Of a DNA stretch of 22,325 nucleotides, positions 9,747-19,783 are shown one piece after another. The notes below the pieces were generated by a model that was given only the letters and a program-made list of their open reading frames with translations, searched no databases and was not told the DNA's origin. The stretch is from Vairimorpha apis BRL 01 (taxonomy: Eukaryota > Microsporidia > Nosematidae). A program made the position numbers and the translations under genes. Each line of letters starts with the position of its first letter. Position 1 is the stretch's first letter. The stretch is taken from the NCBI GenBank assembly GCA_000447185.1, contig KE647208.1, positions 1 through 22,325 on the forward strand, written 5' to 3'.

Positions 9747-10877
9747 ATAAAACGAATTTTGGGATTAGAAAATTTTTATAAATAATTGTTTTGTTAAACA
9801 CATAATATAATTTTAAAGTATCAAACCATATTAATTTTTTTGTAATTAATATTTTTTCTGTTTTAAAAATTAAAAACTTAAATATAAATTTTTACTTATC
9901 TGAAATTTAAAAAATTAAATTATAAATAACTTTATGTCATTTACATATCTTAATTATTATATCACATATAGTTTTAATAAAAAATAATTGATAAATTTAA
10001 AATTCTTTGAGATTTAGATGTTTTAAAATGTAACAATTATTCAATTGATTAATAAAAAAAATTAAGCAGTTTTTTTAAAAGATTTGAATGTATTTATTCA
10101 AGTGTTTTTGATGTTTTTGTTATAATTTACATATATTAATAATTAAGTTTAAATTACTAAATGATATTAAAATGAAAATTTATTTTTGTAAATTTTCAAA
10201 ATATTTATGTTTATTTAGAAATTTTAAAATTTTATTATTATAAAAAATTAAAATGTTTTACAAATTAAATAAAAATATTTGAATTTTGTAAATATTTGGT
10301 TTACTATTTTTAAATGGTAAAAATGAAGTAGAATAATTTCAAATTAAAATTTGTTTGAATTTACAACATAAATGTCAAATTAGTAGTTTTACATTTGAAA
10401 TAATTATTTATTAATGTGAAAGATCATTATGCTTTAGATAATACATAATTTAAATCAAAAATTTATAATTTATAATATAATTTTTATATATGGAATAGAA
10501 AAAAATTAGTTTTATATTTTGGTAAAAAAAATTGTGAAAGTTGAATGCATATAATCTTTTGAATTCTACTTTTAATACCTATATGTCTTTTAACTCTAAT
10601 ATTTTCAATTTTTTAAAAAAAATAATTAATTTTTTATAAGTTAACAAACTAATTAATAAAAATGTATTTTATTTGCATATATGAACAATATATTTGTTTA
10701 TATATTCTTTAAAAATACAATTTTTGTTTTCATTCTTCTTAATTACTTATGTAAAATACTTTCTATTTTTAAAAAAAGAAAAATTAAAAGATACACAAAA
10801 AATTTTTAATTAATTTTTATTATTACTCTAATTTTAATTTTAATTACAAATTTTAAATATATTATTATATAATAAAA
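9747..10877. other. AT-rich spacer, 1.1 kb
   Basis: This is low-complexity A/T sequence between two minus-strand genes. No frame longer than a few dozen codons, tRNA or GC-elevated island is visible. Confidence 0.5.
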
Positions 10878-12205
10878 TTATAATGTAAAATTGAACAAAA
10901 TATAAATTATTTGTATATTATATTGAATAAGAATGCTCATAGTTTTACATTGAACATTAGAATTAATTGCATCTAAAATATATTCATGATAAGAAAATTT
11001 TATATTTAAAACAAAATATAAAAATCTTCTAATGATAATTTTATGCATTTCTTGAATTGTTGATTTATAAGAACAATACATATGTGACTTTAATCTTGTT
11101 AAATTATCACATTTACCATAATTTTTTATCAATACAAAAATATCAAATATATCATTTTCTTCAAAAGTGTTTTTAACTTTATATCTATTTAAAAAAGATA
11201 TAAAAACAACAATTCTAGATAGTTGTGCAAAATTTAATTTATATTTTTCTTTTTTAATAAAATTTACATAAAACATAATAAACGTTAATTGTGTAAGCTT
11301 ATTTTTAGTTTCAGTAATATTAAGATAAAAGTAGTACATTAATTTTTCATATTTGATTTTTCTTTTTGTGCAAAAATTATACAAACATTTAGAAATTTTA
11401 TAAATAGATTCAATTTTGATAGAAACTGAAGATTGGTGCCAAAAGTACATATCAATAATTTTATTTTTTAAAAATTTACGTAATATATTTTCGCAATTAC
11501 TTGAATGGTTGTAAATATTGTATACTAAATTTTTTTATTTTTATCCAAAATAACTTGATTACAAAAATATATATATCTTTTAACCATATAATAAAAAGAT
11601 TCATTCAAAGATTTAGACTTTAATAGTAAATTAGAAATTTTGTGTGTTTTACTTTCAAAATTTTTTTGTTCCTTGAATTTTTCAATCATTTTAATTGTCA
11701 AATCAAACATCATAAAAAATAAATTTTTAAATGATGGAGAATTTTCTAAAAAATAACAATTTTTTCTGAGTTTTTTACTATCAACAAAATTCATCTCATA
11801 ATGTATAGCTTGAAATAAAATTTCATTATTTGAAGCACCTTCATAATAAATTAATGCCATTATATCATGTGTCTGTTTTTTAGAATTATACATAACTTCA
11901 TAATGCTTTATAGATTTAGTACATTCATTATTAATGTATAAAATTACATTTTCAGATTTCTCATAATTTATTTTATATGTAAACAAACTAAAATTAGATT
12001 CTAAATTGTTTATAAAATATGAAATCCATTCATCTAAAGAATATTTTTCTATATTTGGTTCTGTTCCTTGAAGAAGATCAAAATCCCTACGTAAATCATT
12101 ATAATCTTCTTCAGTAAAGTCAATTTTATTTTGTTCTATACTTGATAATATAATTTTAGGATACATATTTAGAATCATAAATATTATTAAGGAAATAAAA
12201 TTCAT
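10878..12205 (-). CDS. Putative secreted protein of unknown function, one frame break
   Basis: I do not recognise this protein. The first frame (11525-12205, 226 aa) starts with a hydrophobic leader, about residues 1-21 (MNFISLIIFMILNMYPKIIL), that looks like a signal peptide. The second (from 10878) reads upstream beyond its first ATG, without a stop, to the end of the first frame. The two join at the seven-T run (plus strand) 11530-11536 if one base is missing. The joined gene is 443 codons, an exact multiple of three. The body is rich in Lys, Asn, Ile, Phe and Tyr with scattered cysteines (KNCYF, YFCNQV, NCEN, KCDN, MYCSYK) that could form disulfides. The C-terminus is hydrophobic (IIYILFNF). 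The leader suggests export to the host, parasite surface or endomembranes, which is inference. No CCC precedes the start; AAGG does. Confidence 0.6.
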
Positions 12206-13067
12206 AACCTTTGTATATATTAATATTTATAATAAAATAATCAACTATCATTATCAATAAAGATCTAATATCATCATATTTTTATTAATCTGTTATTTTA
12301 TATTAGTTTTATATATTTTTTAAATATAATATAACAAATAAAATAATTAGTACTATCTTAAAATTTAAGAATATTTTAATTTTGTTTTAAAGTTATTTTG
12401 TTATATGTATAGAAAAAAAATTCATTTAAATTTATGTATTTTAATATTTTTACATTTATTAAAAAGATTTATATATTTATTTGAATTTTTTTATTAGATA
12501 AACTTTATATAAATTATACTAACCATTTGTTTAATTAAGTTGATGATAATCATTTTAATAATCAATATTTTTGTAAAAATAATTTATATCACATTTAAAC
12601 AATAAATGATTAAAAAAATAATATATATTTAATTGTTTACTTTAGAATACATCATAATATTTTATTTAAAAAATTAATTATTTTAATATTAGATAAAAAT
12701 TTATTAATTAAAAAAATGTTCGTAAAATAAATAATTTTTTTTTATCATGTTTAAAATTTATTTCCTTAAATGTAAAATTCAAATAAAACTATATAAAATA
12801 ATTAATTATATAAATATTTACAAATAAATTTTATTTTTAAAATGTGAATTATGTAAATACATCTTTAGTTATTGAAATGATGAAAAAATGATATTTTTTG
12901 AGTTTAAAGTTATATTGTTAAAAATTTAGATTAAAAAAATAGCTCATTTATATTTTATTTTTTAAAAAAAATATATTAACAGAAAATATTTATTTAGGTC
13001 ATACTTGTATTATATATATTTATATATTATCACAATTAGAATGTAGTTGACTTTTGTACACAGTTTG
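12206..13067. other. AT-rich spacer beside the GC-rich relic
   Basis: The segment is low-complexity A/T up to about 13010. From about 13015 base composition rises toward the relic. The last 50 bases or so (after the relic's stop) may still belong to the same foreign segment. Confidence 0.5.
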
Positions 13068-13295
13068 TTACTCAAATTCCTTCTCCGTAGCCACCTGTTC
13101 TTCCTCAGTAATTTGTTCGCCTCTGCGGGCTTCGATAGAGAGACTTTCACAAGTCATTTTTAACACTCTGGATTGTATATATGCCTGTGTTCGGCTGTCT
13201 ATTTTTAATTCTCTCCTATATTTTTTGTGAAAGGTCGTTGTAATTCTCTCCTATGTCATGATGTATGGTATTATTCTAGCTTTGTAACCATTCAT
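13068..13295 (-). pseudogene. GC-elevated relic of a foreign coding sequence
   Basis: On the minus strand a frame opens with an ATG at 13295 (MNGYKARIIPYIMT), meets a TAG at 13251-13253, and then stays open to a TAA at 13068-13070. Recognisable stretches are HKKYRRELKIDSRTQAYIQS, RVLKMTCESLSIEARRGEQ and ITEEEQVATEKEFE. Base composition is far above the surroundings. Codons such as GCC, CGC, GGC, GAG, CAG and GTG are used freely here but rarely in neighbouring genes. This points to DNA that recently came from another source, such as a transposable element, a transferred gene or a GC-richer paralogue. I could not assign a family. A 14-bp repeat offset by 35 bp inside it is not a multiple of three and probably broke the frame. 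It has no partner gene and no obvious terminal repeats. Confidence 0.6.
13206..13254. repeat. 14-bp direct repeat inside the GC-rich relic
   Basis: TAATTCTCTCCTAT occurs at 13206-13219 and again at 13241-13254, with 21 bases between the copies and an offset of 35. The upstream copy in coding direction carries the in-frame TAG. It looks like a local duplication or a short-repeat deletion intermediate. Confidence 0.8.
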
Positions 13296-13681
13296 TGATC
13301 AATTAATATATTAAAAAGAATAAATATATATAAATATATTTGTTGATTATAATAAAACATGTAAAAGTCATATTATTATTATATTAGAAAATAATATTTT
13401 TTACAATAAAATATTTTAAAATATTTTAAAATATACTAAAAAATTTTATAAAAAATTGTAATATAGTATCAATATTCAAATATTTTATAAATTTGATTAT
13501 GGTAATGTTATTTTTTTGCATTTTAATAAATATTATATATTTTAAATAATAATTTAACATTATTTTAAAACATTAAAAATCATTTAAATATTATAATAAT
13601 AATTTATATATTAATATTTTATATGATTAAAAAAGAATTTTATTAAAAAATGTAAAAATAATTATTATTTTTAATCCTTTA
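13296..13681. other. AT-rich spacer before POP1
   Basis: Nothing recognisable apart from TCC five bases before the POP1 start. The GC-rich segment ends near 13300. Confidence 0.5.
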
Positions 13682-14814
13682 ATGAAAAAAGAAGAAATTA
13701 AAATAGAAGATTTTTTAAATGAAAGGACAGAGGATATTCAAAAATTAGAAAAAGCAATAAATGGTAGTAAAAAAAAGTCATTATTGTTTCAAAGATTGCC
13801 ATTTTATAAAAGAAGACGGACAAGATCTAATATTAGAAAAAAAATGAAACGGTGTCGTAAAAGACAAAGACATATATTAAAAACACATGTATGGTACGCA
13901 AAACGTTTTAAAATGATAAAAATAAATAATATCAGTTTACCACTTGCTCGTAATTTAAAAAGCAATAAGTACATTTATAAATCTCAAGAAAGAGGCTTTA
14001 TTTTTGATGAAACATACAAAACAATTAAAATAAAAAAATAAACGAAACAAACTATAATTATCTTGAAAAAAATACAATACATTTAGTAAAAACTGAAATA
14101 GGAATTATAGAAATCATTATTACTAATAATTTTTTAATAGAATTCTTACCTGAATTTTTTGGTTCCAGTGATGTTGAAGCATGCTTATCACTAATTAAAG
14201 TAAAAAATAATTTATTAGAACAATTTTCTGATAACATCGAACACGATTTAATCAATGGTATTCCTTGTTTTATAAAAAGTTCAAGTGAGTTTGAAACAGG
14301 AAAAATATTATTAAAAAAATGTGATGTAATGGATATATGGAAAATGATGATCAAAAATGGTGTTATTCCTATATGTATTGAAGAGTTATATAGAATAAGT
14401 ATTGAAAATAAATTTATGATTTTTCCATTCGATGATATTAATTCTTTTTTTTATAAACATTATGAAGATAAAATTAACGATACTTTTTTGCAAAAGTATC
14501 ATCGAACTCCGGCATCAAAAAAAGTAAAGATCAATGAGAAAGATTTATATATTTATACACTTAAAAAAATATATTATTATATATTTGAATTAAAAAAAGG
14601 AGTTCTTTCTAAAAATGCAGTAATATATGATAAAACGAACTTAATAATTGGGAAAGTTATAAGAGGAAGTTTTTGTTTTACAAGTGGAAGATCCAGGGGA
14701 ATATGTTATTTAAATATTCTGACTGAACAAAATTTTGAGTTTAAGGCTAAAAATTATAATTCTGACACAATATATAATTTAATAATTCTTAAACAATTGA
14801 AATTTGTAAAATAA
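13682..14814 (+). CDS. POP1: POP1, protein subunit of RNase P and RNase MRP, with one frame break
   Basis: POP1 is the largest protein of RNase P and RNase MRP, which process tRNA 5' ends and rRNA precursors. The first frame (13682-14041) carries the family signature: the basic RRRTRSNIRKKMKRCRKRQR (44-63) and THVWYAKRFKM (68-78). It stops at 14039-14041. The next frame is open throughout (FLPEFFGSSDVEACLSLIK, DVMDIWKMMIKNGVIPICIE) and ends at 14814 with the glycine-rich C-terminal motif TSGRSRGICYLN. The two join if one A is missing from the seven-A run 14032-14038, giving 378 codons. This is small for POP1 but fits a reduced genome. POP1 is essential in yeast, so the break is more likely a consensus error or a slippage site than inactivation. 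A TCC precedes the ATG. The tRNA gene downstream on the other strand is a likely substrate of the enzyme, though adjacency may be chance. Confidence 0.87.
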
Positions 14815-14886
14815 AAAAGTTTTAATAATTTTTTACCAACAATATTTATTTAATTTTTTGATAGTTTTATCTTCTTTTTTAATGTT

Positions 14887-14899
14887 AAAAAAAGTAAAA
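14887..14899 (-). terminator. RNA polymerase III terminator of tRNA-Leu
   Basis: On the tRNA strand TTTT follows at once (14896-14899) and a seven-T run a few bases later (14887-14893), the usual Pol III stop signal. Confidence 0.75.
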
Positions 14900-14981
14900 T
14901 AGCCAGAGCGGGGTTCGAACCCGCGCCTCCGAAGAGAATGGCACCTTAAGCCACCGCCTTAGACCACTCGGCCATCTGACT
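14900..14981 (-). tRNA. tRNA-Leu, anticodon AAG
   Basis: This is a class II tRNA without an intron. The acceptor stem AGTCAGA pairs with TCTGGCT over seven base pairs (14975-14981 with 14901-14907), and the discriminator base is A at 14900. The D arm is GCC/GGC, the anticodon stem GTGGC/GCCAT, and the anticodon loop TTAAGGT gives anticodon AAG followed by G37. There is a long variable arm, and the T arm is GCGGG-TTCGAAC-CCCGC. The AAG anticodon (inosine-modified in eukaryotes) reads CUU and CUC leucine codons. CCA is not encoded, as expected for a nuclear eukaryotic tRNA. Internal A- and B-box promoters (TGGCCGAGTGG, GGTTCGAACCC) are intact. Confidence 0.97.
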
Positions 14982-15049
14982 TCTTTTGTAAGAATATTGA
15001 TAAATCAAAATAATAATTTATAAATAATTTTCAACAAAAAATTTTTTTT

Positions 15050-15649
15050 ATGGGTAATGTTAACAGTACATTTTTATCTGAAGAAGAATTAAAAGACTTT
15101 AAAAAATCTACAATTTTTAGTTATGCAGAGATTGAAAATTTGTATGAAAGATTTTGTTATTTAGACAAATTACATCAAGGATATTTAACATACAATGAAT
15201 TAAATAATATTCCAGAATTTGAAATGAATCCTTTTAGTAAACTAATCTGTATAGCAATTGAAAAGCGTCTGGATTATATTAATATAACATTTGCACATTT
15301 TTTAGATTTTCTGAGTATTTTTCATGAAAAAACACCTAAAGAATGTCGAATAAAATTTTTATTTTCAGTTTTGGATTTAAATAAAGATGAACGATTATGT
15401 AGATCTGTTTTAAAACGAATAAACAATATTATGGGAAATAATAATAACAAAGAAGTTGAAGATATTCTAAGTACGTACGATTTTGATCGAAAAGGTTATT
15501 TAGATTATAATGATTTTGTATTTTTTTATAATGAGGACGATAGTATTGAAAGTAAAATGATAATTGATTTTACAAAAACTATTAAACATTCTGTAAAACT
15601 AAAATTATCAGATATTGTGCTTCCATATTTTTTAAAACGTAAAAGATGA
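15050..15649 (+). CDS. CHP1/calcineurin-B-like EF-hand protein, probably myristoylated
   Basis: This 199-residue protein begins MGNVNSTFLS, a consensus for N-myristoylation at Gly2. It continues EEELKDFKKSTIFSYAEIEN, closely resembling the start of calcineurin B homologous protein (CHP1) and of calcineurin B. Four EF-hand-type units can be placed. EF4 (D144-D155, DFDRKGYLDYND) looks able to bind calcium. EF3 (D109-V120) lacks the acidic residue at position 12. EF1 (D39-E50) lacks usual ligands at position 3. EF2 is unrecognisable. Such proteins regulate calcineurin phosphatase or membrane ion exchangers at membranes. Whether this is the calcineurin regulatory subunit or a CHP cannot be decided; length and N-terminus favour CHP. 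The frame is intact, the start follows an eight-T run, and there is no CCC motif. Confidence 0.8.
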   Translation: MGNVNSTFLSEEELKDFKKSTIFSYAEIENLYERFCYLDKLHQGYLTYNELNNIPEFEMNPFSKLICIAIEKRLDYINITFAHFLDFLSIFHEKTPKECRIKFLFSVLDLNKDERLCRSVLKRINNIMGNNNNKEVEDILSTYDFDRKGYLDYNDFVFFYNEDDSIESKMIIDFTKTIKHSVKLKLSDIVLPYFLKRKR

Positions 15650-16606
15650 ATAAAAAAAATATTTTTATAAAAAACAACAAAATATTTTATCGAATTTCTT
15701 AAAAATCAAAAAATTGATTGCAAATTTTTTAAAATATTATCAAAAATTCAATTAAATCTTTAATAAGACAATAATTAAAAAACATTGTCTGATATACTTT
15801 AATTAAATATAAAATTAATAATTATATTTAAAATCTTAAAATTATATTTTTAAATTGTAATATTTATAAAAAATATGTAAATCTATTTTCAAATTGTTGA
15901 TTAATATATATTTGTATAAAAATTAAATTAAATCATTGAGAATATTTCATTTTCAATTTTTATAATTTTTATATAAATAAGTTTATGTGTAAATAATTTT
16001 ATATCTAAAATATTATTTATTTACAAATTCTACATAATATTTTTTGTATTACGTACTATTTTTGTAAAGAATATTTATATTTGATAATTTTGAATCTTTT
16101 ATTGTTTCAAGTTTTAAAATATATTTTTATCTATAAAATATCAATATTCTACAAATTAGAAGCATAATTTATAAATTAAAATGTAAAATAATTATTTTTT
16201 AACTTTATAATATAAAATTTAAATCTTTATCAAAAAAAGTTAAATTTTATTAAAATGTTTTGATAAGTTTACTGATATATTTAATTAGTGTTTTTATTAG
16301 TTTTACACTGTTTACATGAATACAATATAAAATAATTTTCGTTTTTATTTTATTTCGAAATTATATTTCAATTGATTAAGTGAATAAATTTAATTAAAAT
16401 AAAAAACTGAAATTTTAAATTATTAGTAAAAAATTATTAACATTTGTTGTATTAGAATAATAAAAATTTAATCTTCATTTTGATTAAAATTTTTTAAAAA
16501 TGCTAGAAACATTTGTTAGTTTATTATTTAAAAATATTATTATTACTTATATATTAAAAGAATTATTTTTAAATCCCATTTATTAAAATTCAAAATATCC
16601 ATACTA
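15650..16606. other. AT-rich spacer, about 960 bp
   Basis: This lies between two convergent genes. I see no frame, tRNA or GC-elevated island. It is long for a spacer that needs to hold only two 3' ends. Confidence 0.5.
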
Positions 16607-17266
16607 TTATATGGTACCAACAAAAAAATATATCGAATATGTTGTGTAATATAAGTTAATATTAATAGGAGAATCTTTATCCTCCCAGTTTAGCATGCAA
16701 CTATCAAAAAAATCATACAAAGCAAATATAGATTTTAATATAAAAGAATCTATTTCAAAATATATTTTGTCCAATCCTGTACATTTAAATTTCATATTAA
16801 TATTGTCGTTTTGTATGTTTGCAAAACCATGCTCAAACGTTACTTTAATATTTCCATTTGCAAGCTCAATAGCTTTATAAAAATTGTATTGATCAATGTA
16901 TTCACTTGCATTTATTATAAATGGAATTTGAAAAAGTGTTGCTTTAAATATGAAAAATTTGTGTCTATATATGTAAAATTCAAAATTGTACTCAAAAATA
17001 ACAAATGTTTTAGTGGTCATAATTTTCAAAAAAAGCATTTTTTTATAATAAAATTTTGGTTTACCAAATTTTATTGTCATATTTTTATTTTCGATTTTTG
17101 TAAAAAAACTTTTTTCTAAGATTATTGTAGAGATAATGTTTTTTGAATCAGATAGAAATTGAAATTTAATTTCTTGTTGTGAATCTATAATTAAATATTC
17201 TGACTTAAAAACATTACTTAGTTTATCTAGTATTTGTGCTTTTTTTGAAGATATTTCACACTCCAT
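16607..17266 (-). CDS. RAD9: RAD9-like subunit of the 9-1-1 checkpoint clamp
   Basis: The 9-1-1 clamp (RAD9-HUS1-RAD1) encircles DNA at damage sites and activates checkpoint kinase. The 219-residue protein has the size of a bare PCNA-like fold. The N-terminal half resembles RAD9: KLSNVFKSEYLIIDS..EIKFQFLSDSKNIISTIILEKSFFTKI (about 15-58). The C-terminus, LKSIFALYDFFDSCMLNWED, then INLYYTTYSIYFFVGTI, matches the last helix and closing strand of RAD9 clamps. The phosphorylated C-terminal tail of fungal and animal RAD9 is missing, so kinase-activator recruitment would have to differ. The frame extends nine bases upstream of the ATG at 17266 to a TTG, but the ATG is the sensible start; a CC lies ten bases before it. 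HUS1, RAD1 or PCNA are alternatives. Confidence 0.6.
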   Translation of the reverse strand: MECEISSKKAQILDKLSNVFKSEYLIIDSQQEIKFQFLSDSKNIISTIILEKSFFTKIENKNMTIKFGKPKFYYKKMLFLKIMTTKTFVIFEYNFEFYIYRHKFFIFKATLFQIPFIINASEYIDQYNFYKAIELANGNIKVTFEHGFANIQNDNINMKFKCTGLDKIYFEIDSFILKSIFALYDFFDSCMLNWEDKDSPININLYYTTYSIYFFVGTI

Positions 17267-18510
17267 ATTTATCAAAGGATTTAAATATTGTCAATAATTT
17301 TTTAATAAATATAAAAAAATAAACAAAATAAATGTTTTATAAGCATCATTATATTACATATAAAATCAAAATAAAAGATAAATTATTTTTATACATGTTA
17401 ATTTATAGTGTATACATATTCATATTTTTCTATTTTACTTTTTTATTAAAAATATTTTATTATTTCAACAATTTTTTAATTTTTTATTTATAAAATTAAT
17501 ATTGGTTTTATTCTTATGTATTTAAAAGAAATCAAATGTAAAAATTATTATATTATTAAATTTTTTTAAAACATCTAATAAAATTATATAATACATATTT
17601 TAAAATATAACTCAAAATTATTTCTATAAAATGATTAATAGATTATATTGTATATAAACGTTTTTAAATGTGTATAAAATTTTTATTAAAGATATTATAA
17701 ATTTATTTATATTTTTTTGAATGTATGTCCTTTAAGATTTTATAATTTATAGATCAAAAAAATTTTAAAATTTTATAAAAATATTGTTTATTACTGTAAA
17801 ATTCTAAAATTTAAATTACAATATATAATAAAAACAATAAATAATTCTTATTAATAAATATTTAATTTCATAAAATTTGCTATAAAGTTAATTTTTATAA
17901 TTTTTTTTTAAAATAAAATTTGATTAATTTATAATCTAAAAAATCTTTAAATTGTAAAAAAATAAAATAAACAAAAACTCTATTTCTATTGTTTAAAAAT
18001 ATTTAATTATAGTTTAAATAAAATGAATATAGGAAATTAAACTTATCTATATCATATTAAAGATGATGTAAAAAATAAAAAAATCAAGTTTTTTTTACAA
18101 AACTTTATATTTTTGCAAACGACATTCAAGAATTAGCATTATATATTCTTTTAAGTTTTGAAATTATATTAGTAATTAATATCTTGTGAAAAAAAATTAT
18201 TTATATTTTTATAGACTACAATTTAAAGACACGTTTTAATTTATTAAGTTATACTCAAAAACATTGTGGCAATATACAATTTAATAATTTCAATTTCCTG
18301 TAAAAATCTTGTTGTTTTTTATAATTAATTAGTACATAAACAAAGTGAAAAAAATCAAAAATCAAATAAAAATTGTAATATTACATCTTTTAATTTTAAT
18401 ATTTTTAAAATATAATAATTTTAAATTCACTAATTCGTTATAATAATTTTTTATTTATAAGTCTATGTAATGAAAAATTTTAATAAAACATTTATTAATT
18501 AAAAATGATA
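17267..18510. other. AT-rich spacer between divergent genes, 1.2 kb
   Basis: This should contain the promoters of both flanking genes. A small patch of mixed composition at about 18110-18320 contains no frame longer than a few codons. Nothing else is recognisable. Confidence 0.5.
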
Positions 18511-18513
18511 CCC
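18511..18513 (+). promoter_or_regulatory. CCC motif that selects the second ATG
   Basis: The frame has an ATG at 18505 and another at 18520. CCC lies between them, six bases before the second, which therefore looks like the real start. Confidence 0.45.
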
Positions 18514-18519
18514 ATTATA

Positions 18520-19661
18520 ATGGGCATATCTATAGACATCAAACATATACTAAGTCTAAATATTTATGAAATAATCAAAAAGGATAAAAAAAATGCGATT
18601 TTTTCATATAATTTAGAATATAATGATTCTGGATTGGTTTTAAACACATTGATTCGACAGCAGATTACTTTTGAAAAACTTGATAAAATTTTAAAAAATG
18701 ATGAAATGAATAAAAGTTATTTTGTTAAAGAAAAAACGAAAAATAAAAATATTTTTAATTCAATTTTAACTGAAATAAATCACAAAATATACAAAACCAA
18801 TTTAGAAAAAAAGATAATGAATCGTATAGTAATACTACAAAGCGCTGTAAATTACTCAAATCTAAAGATAAAACCATATGTGAATTAGATGTTAAAAACA
18901 TTAACGAAAATTTTCATTGTAAAAGTTTAAAATACAATTCAAATAATCTTTTAAACAATAATATAAAAAATTTAGACAATAATAATATTAAAAAAGAAAA
19001 TTTTAGAAATAAAGAAGTAATTTTAAAAAATAAAGAAAATAACAAAAAAGAGATTAAAAATATAAACAATTTAGATTCTAATACAAACGTTTATATTGAC
19101 GACAATGATAAAACAGGCAAGAAAAATAAATTGAAAGAAAAAAATTATATAAGAAATGGTATTTGTAAAGTTATTGTTAAAGAAAAAAATCAAGCAAATA
19201 GAATGTTTAATTCAAATGATGTTACATTTTCTAATGAAAATTTAGATCCTGTAGTATATTTTACGAAGGAAGAAGCGATTGAGAATCAGATTGAATTATA
19301 TAAAAAAATTCATAAAAATGCAAATATTAGTAAAAATGATTTAAATTGGATGAGAAATTTAAATAAAAATTTGTTTAGATTTGATATAATTGAAGAAAAT
19401 TGCATTAAAATGTATTGTAAAGTTAATAAAATTGCTAATTTTAATACTGTTGATTTTTTAAAGGTATGCAAAGAAAAATTTAAAAATTTTTGGTTTAGTT
19501 CTGTTGATGCAGGATTTATGTTATTTAAAAATATTAACAAAGAATTTATGTTTGTTTGGCATGATTACTTAAATTATAAAGCCAATCAAGGTTATTTAGA
19601 AGTTGGCACAAAAATACATGAAGGCTATTTTAGATTAGTAAATGTTAGTTTATTCAAATAG
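18520..19661 (+). CDS. Unrecognised protein with Asn/Lys-rich linker, one frame break
   Basis: I do not recognise the family. An N-terminal region (MGISIDIKHILSLNIYEIIKK, then FSYNLEYNDSGLVLNTLIRQ) is followed by a long, low-complexity Asn/Lys-rich linker (about 18843-19130). A folded-looking C-terminal domain follows, containing DLNWMRNLNKNLFRFDIIEE, KFKNFWFSSVDAGFMLF and EFMFVWHDYLNYKANQGYLE. The N-terminal frame stops at 18888. The C-terminal frame is open from a stop near 18771, and they join if one A is missing from the seven-A run 18806-18812. The result is 381 codons. A frame beginning at a TTG at 19131 would miss most of the protein. No signal peptide or membrane segment is seen. It lies 122 bp upstream of the B-box gene on the same strand, but a functional link is not shown. 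Confidence 0.6.
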
Positions 19662-19776
19662 ATGTTTATATGTGTTATGAATTATCAAAATTAAATTTTT
19701 TTAAATTATAATTAATTATTTTAGATTCATATTATAAAAAAATATTATTTGTGTTTATAGAACCTAAAAATTTTTA

Positions 19777-19779
19777 CCC
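19777..19779 (+). promoter_or_regulatory. CCC start-proximal motif of the B-box gene
   Basis: CCC lies four bases before the ATG at 19784. It supports a start well upstream of the frame that holds the zinc fingers. Confidence 0.5.
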
Positions 19780-19783
19780 TCAA

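Noticed and set aside
13021..13300. Initially read as a structural RNA (RNase MRP, SRP or snRNA) because of its higher GC
   Set aside because: No family signature was found, and the minus strand stays open with protein-like codon structure, so a coding relic explains it better.
14058..14354. Minus-strand 98-codon frame
   Set aside because: It lies opposite the middle of POP1, which is continuous in the plus direction after the seven-A run.
16695..17119. Two plus-strand frames
   Set aside because: Both are antisense to the RAD9-like gene and show no protein-like motif.
19310..19540. Minus-strand 76-codon frame
   Set aside because: It is a shadow of the C-terminal domain of the 18520 gene.
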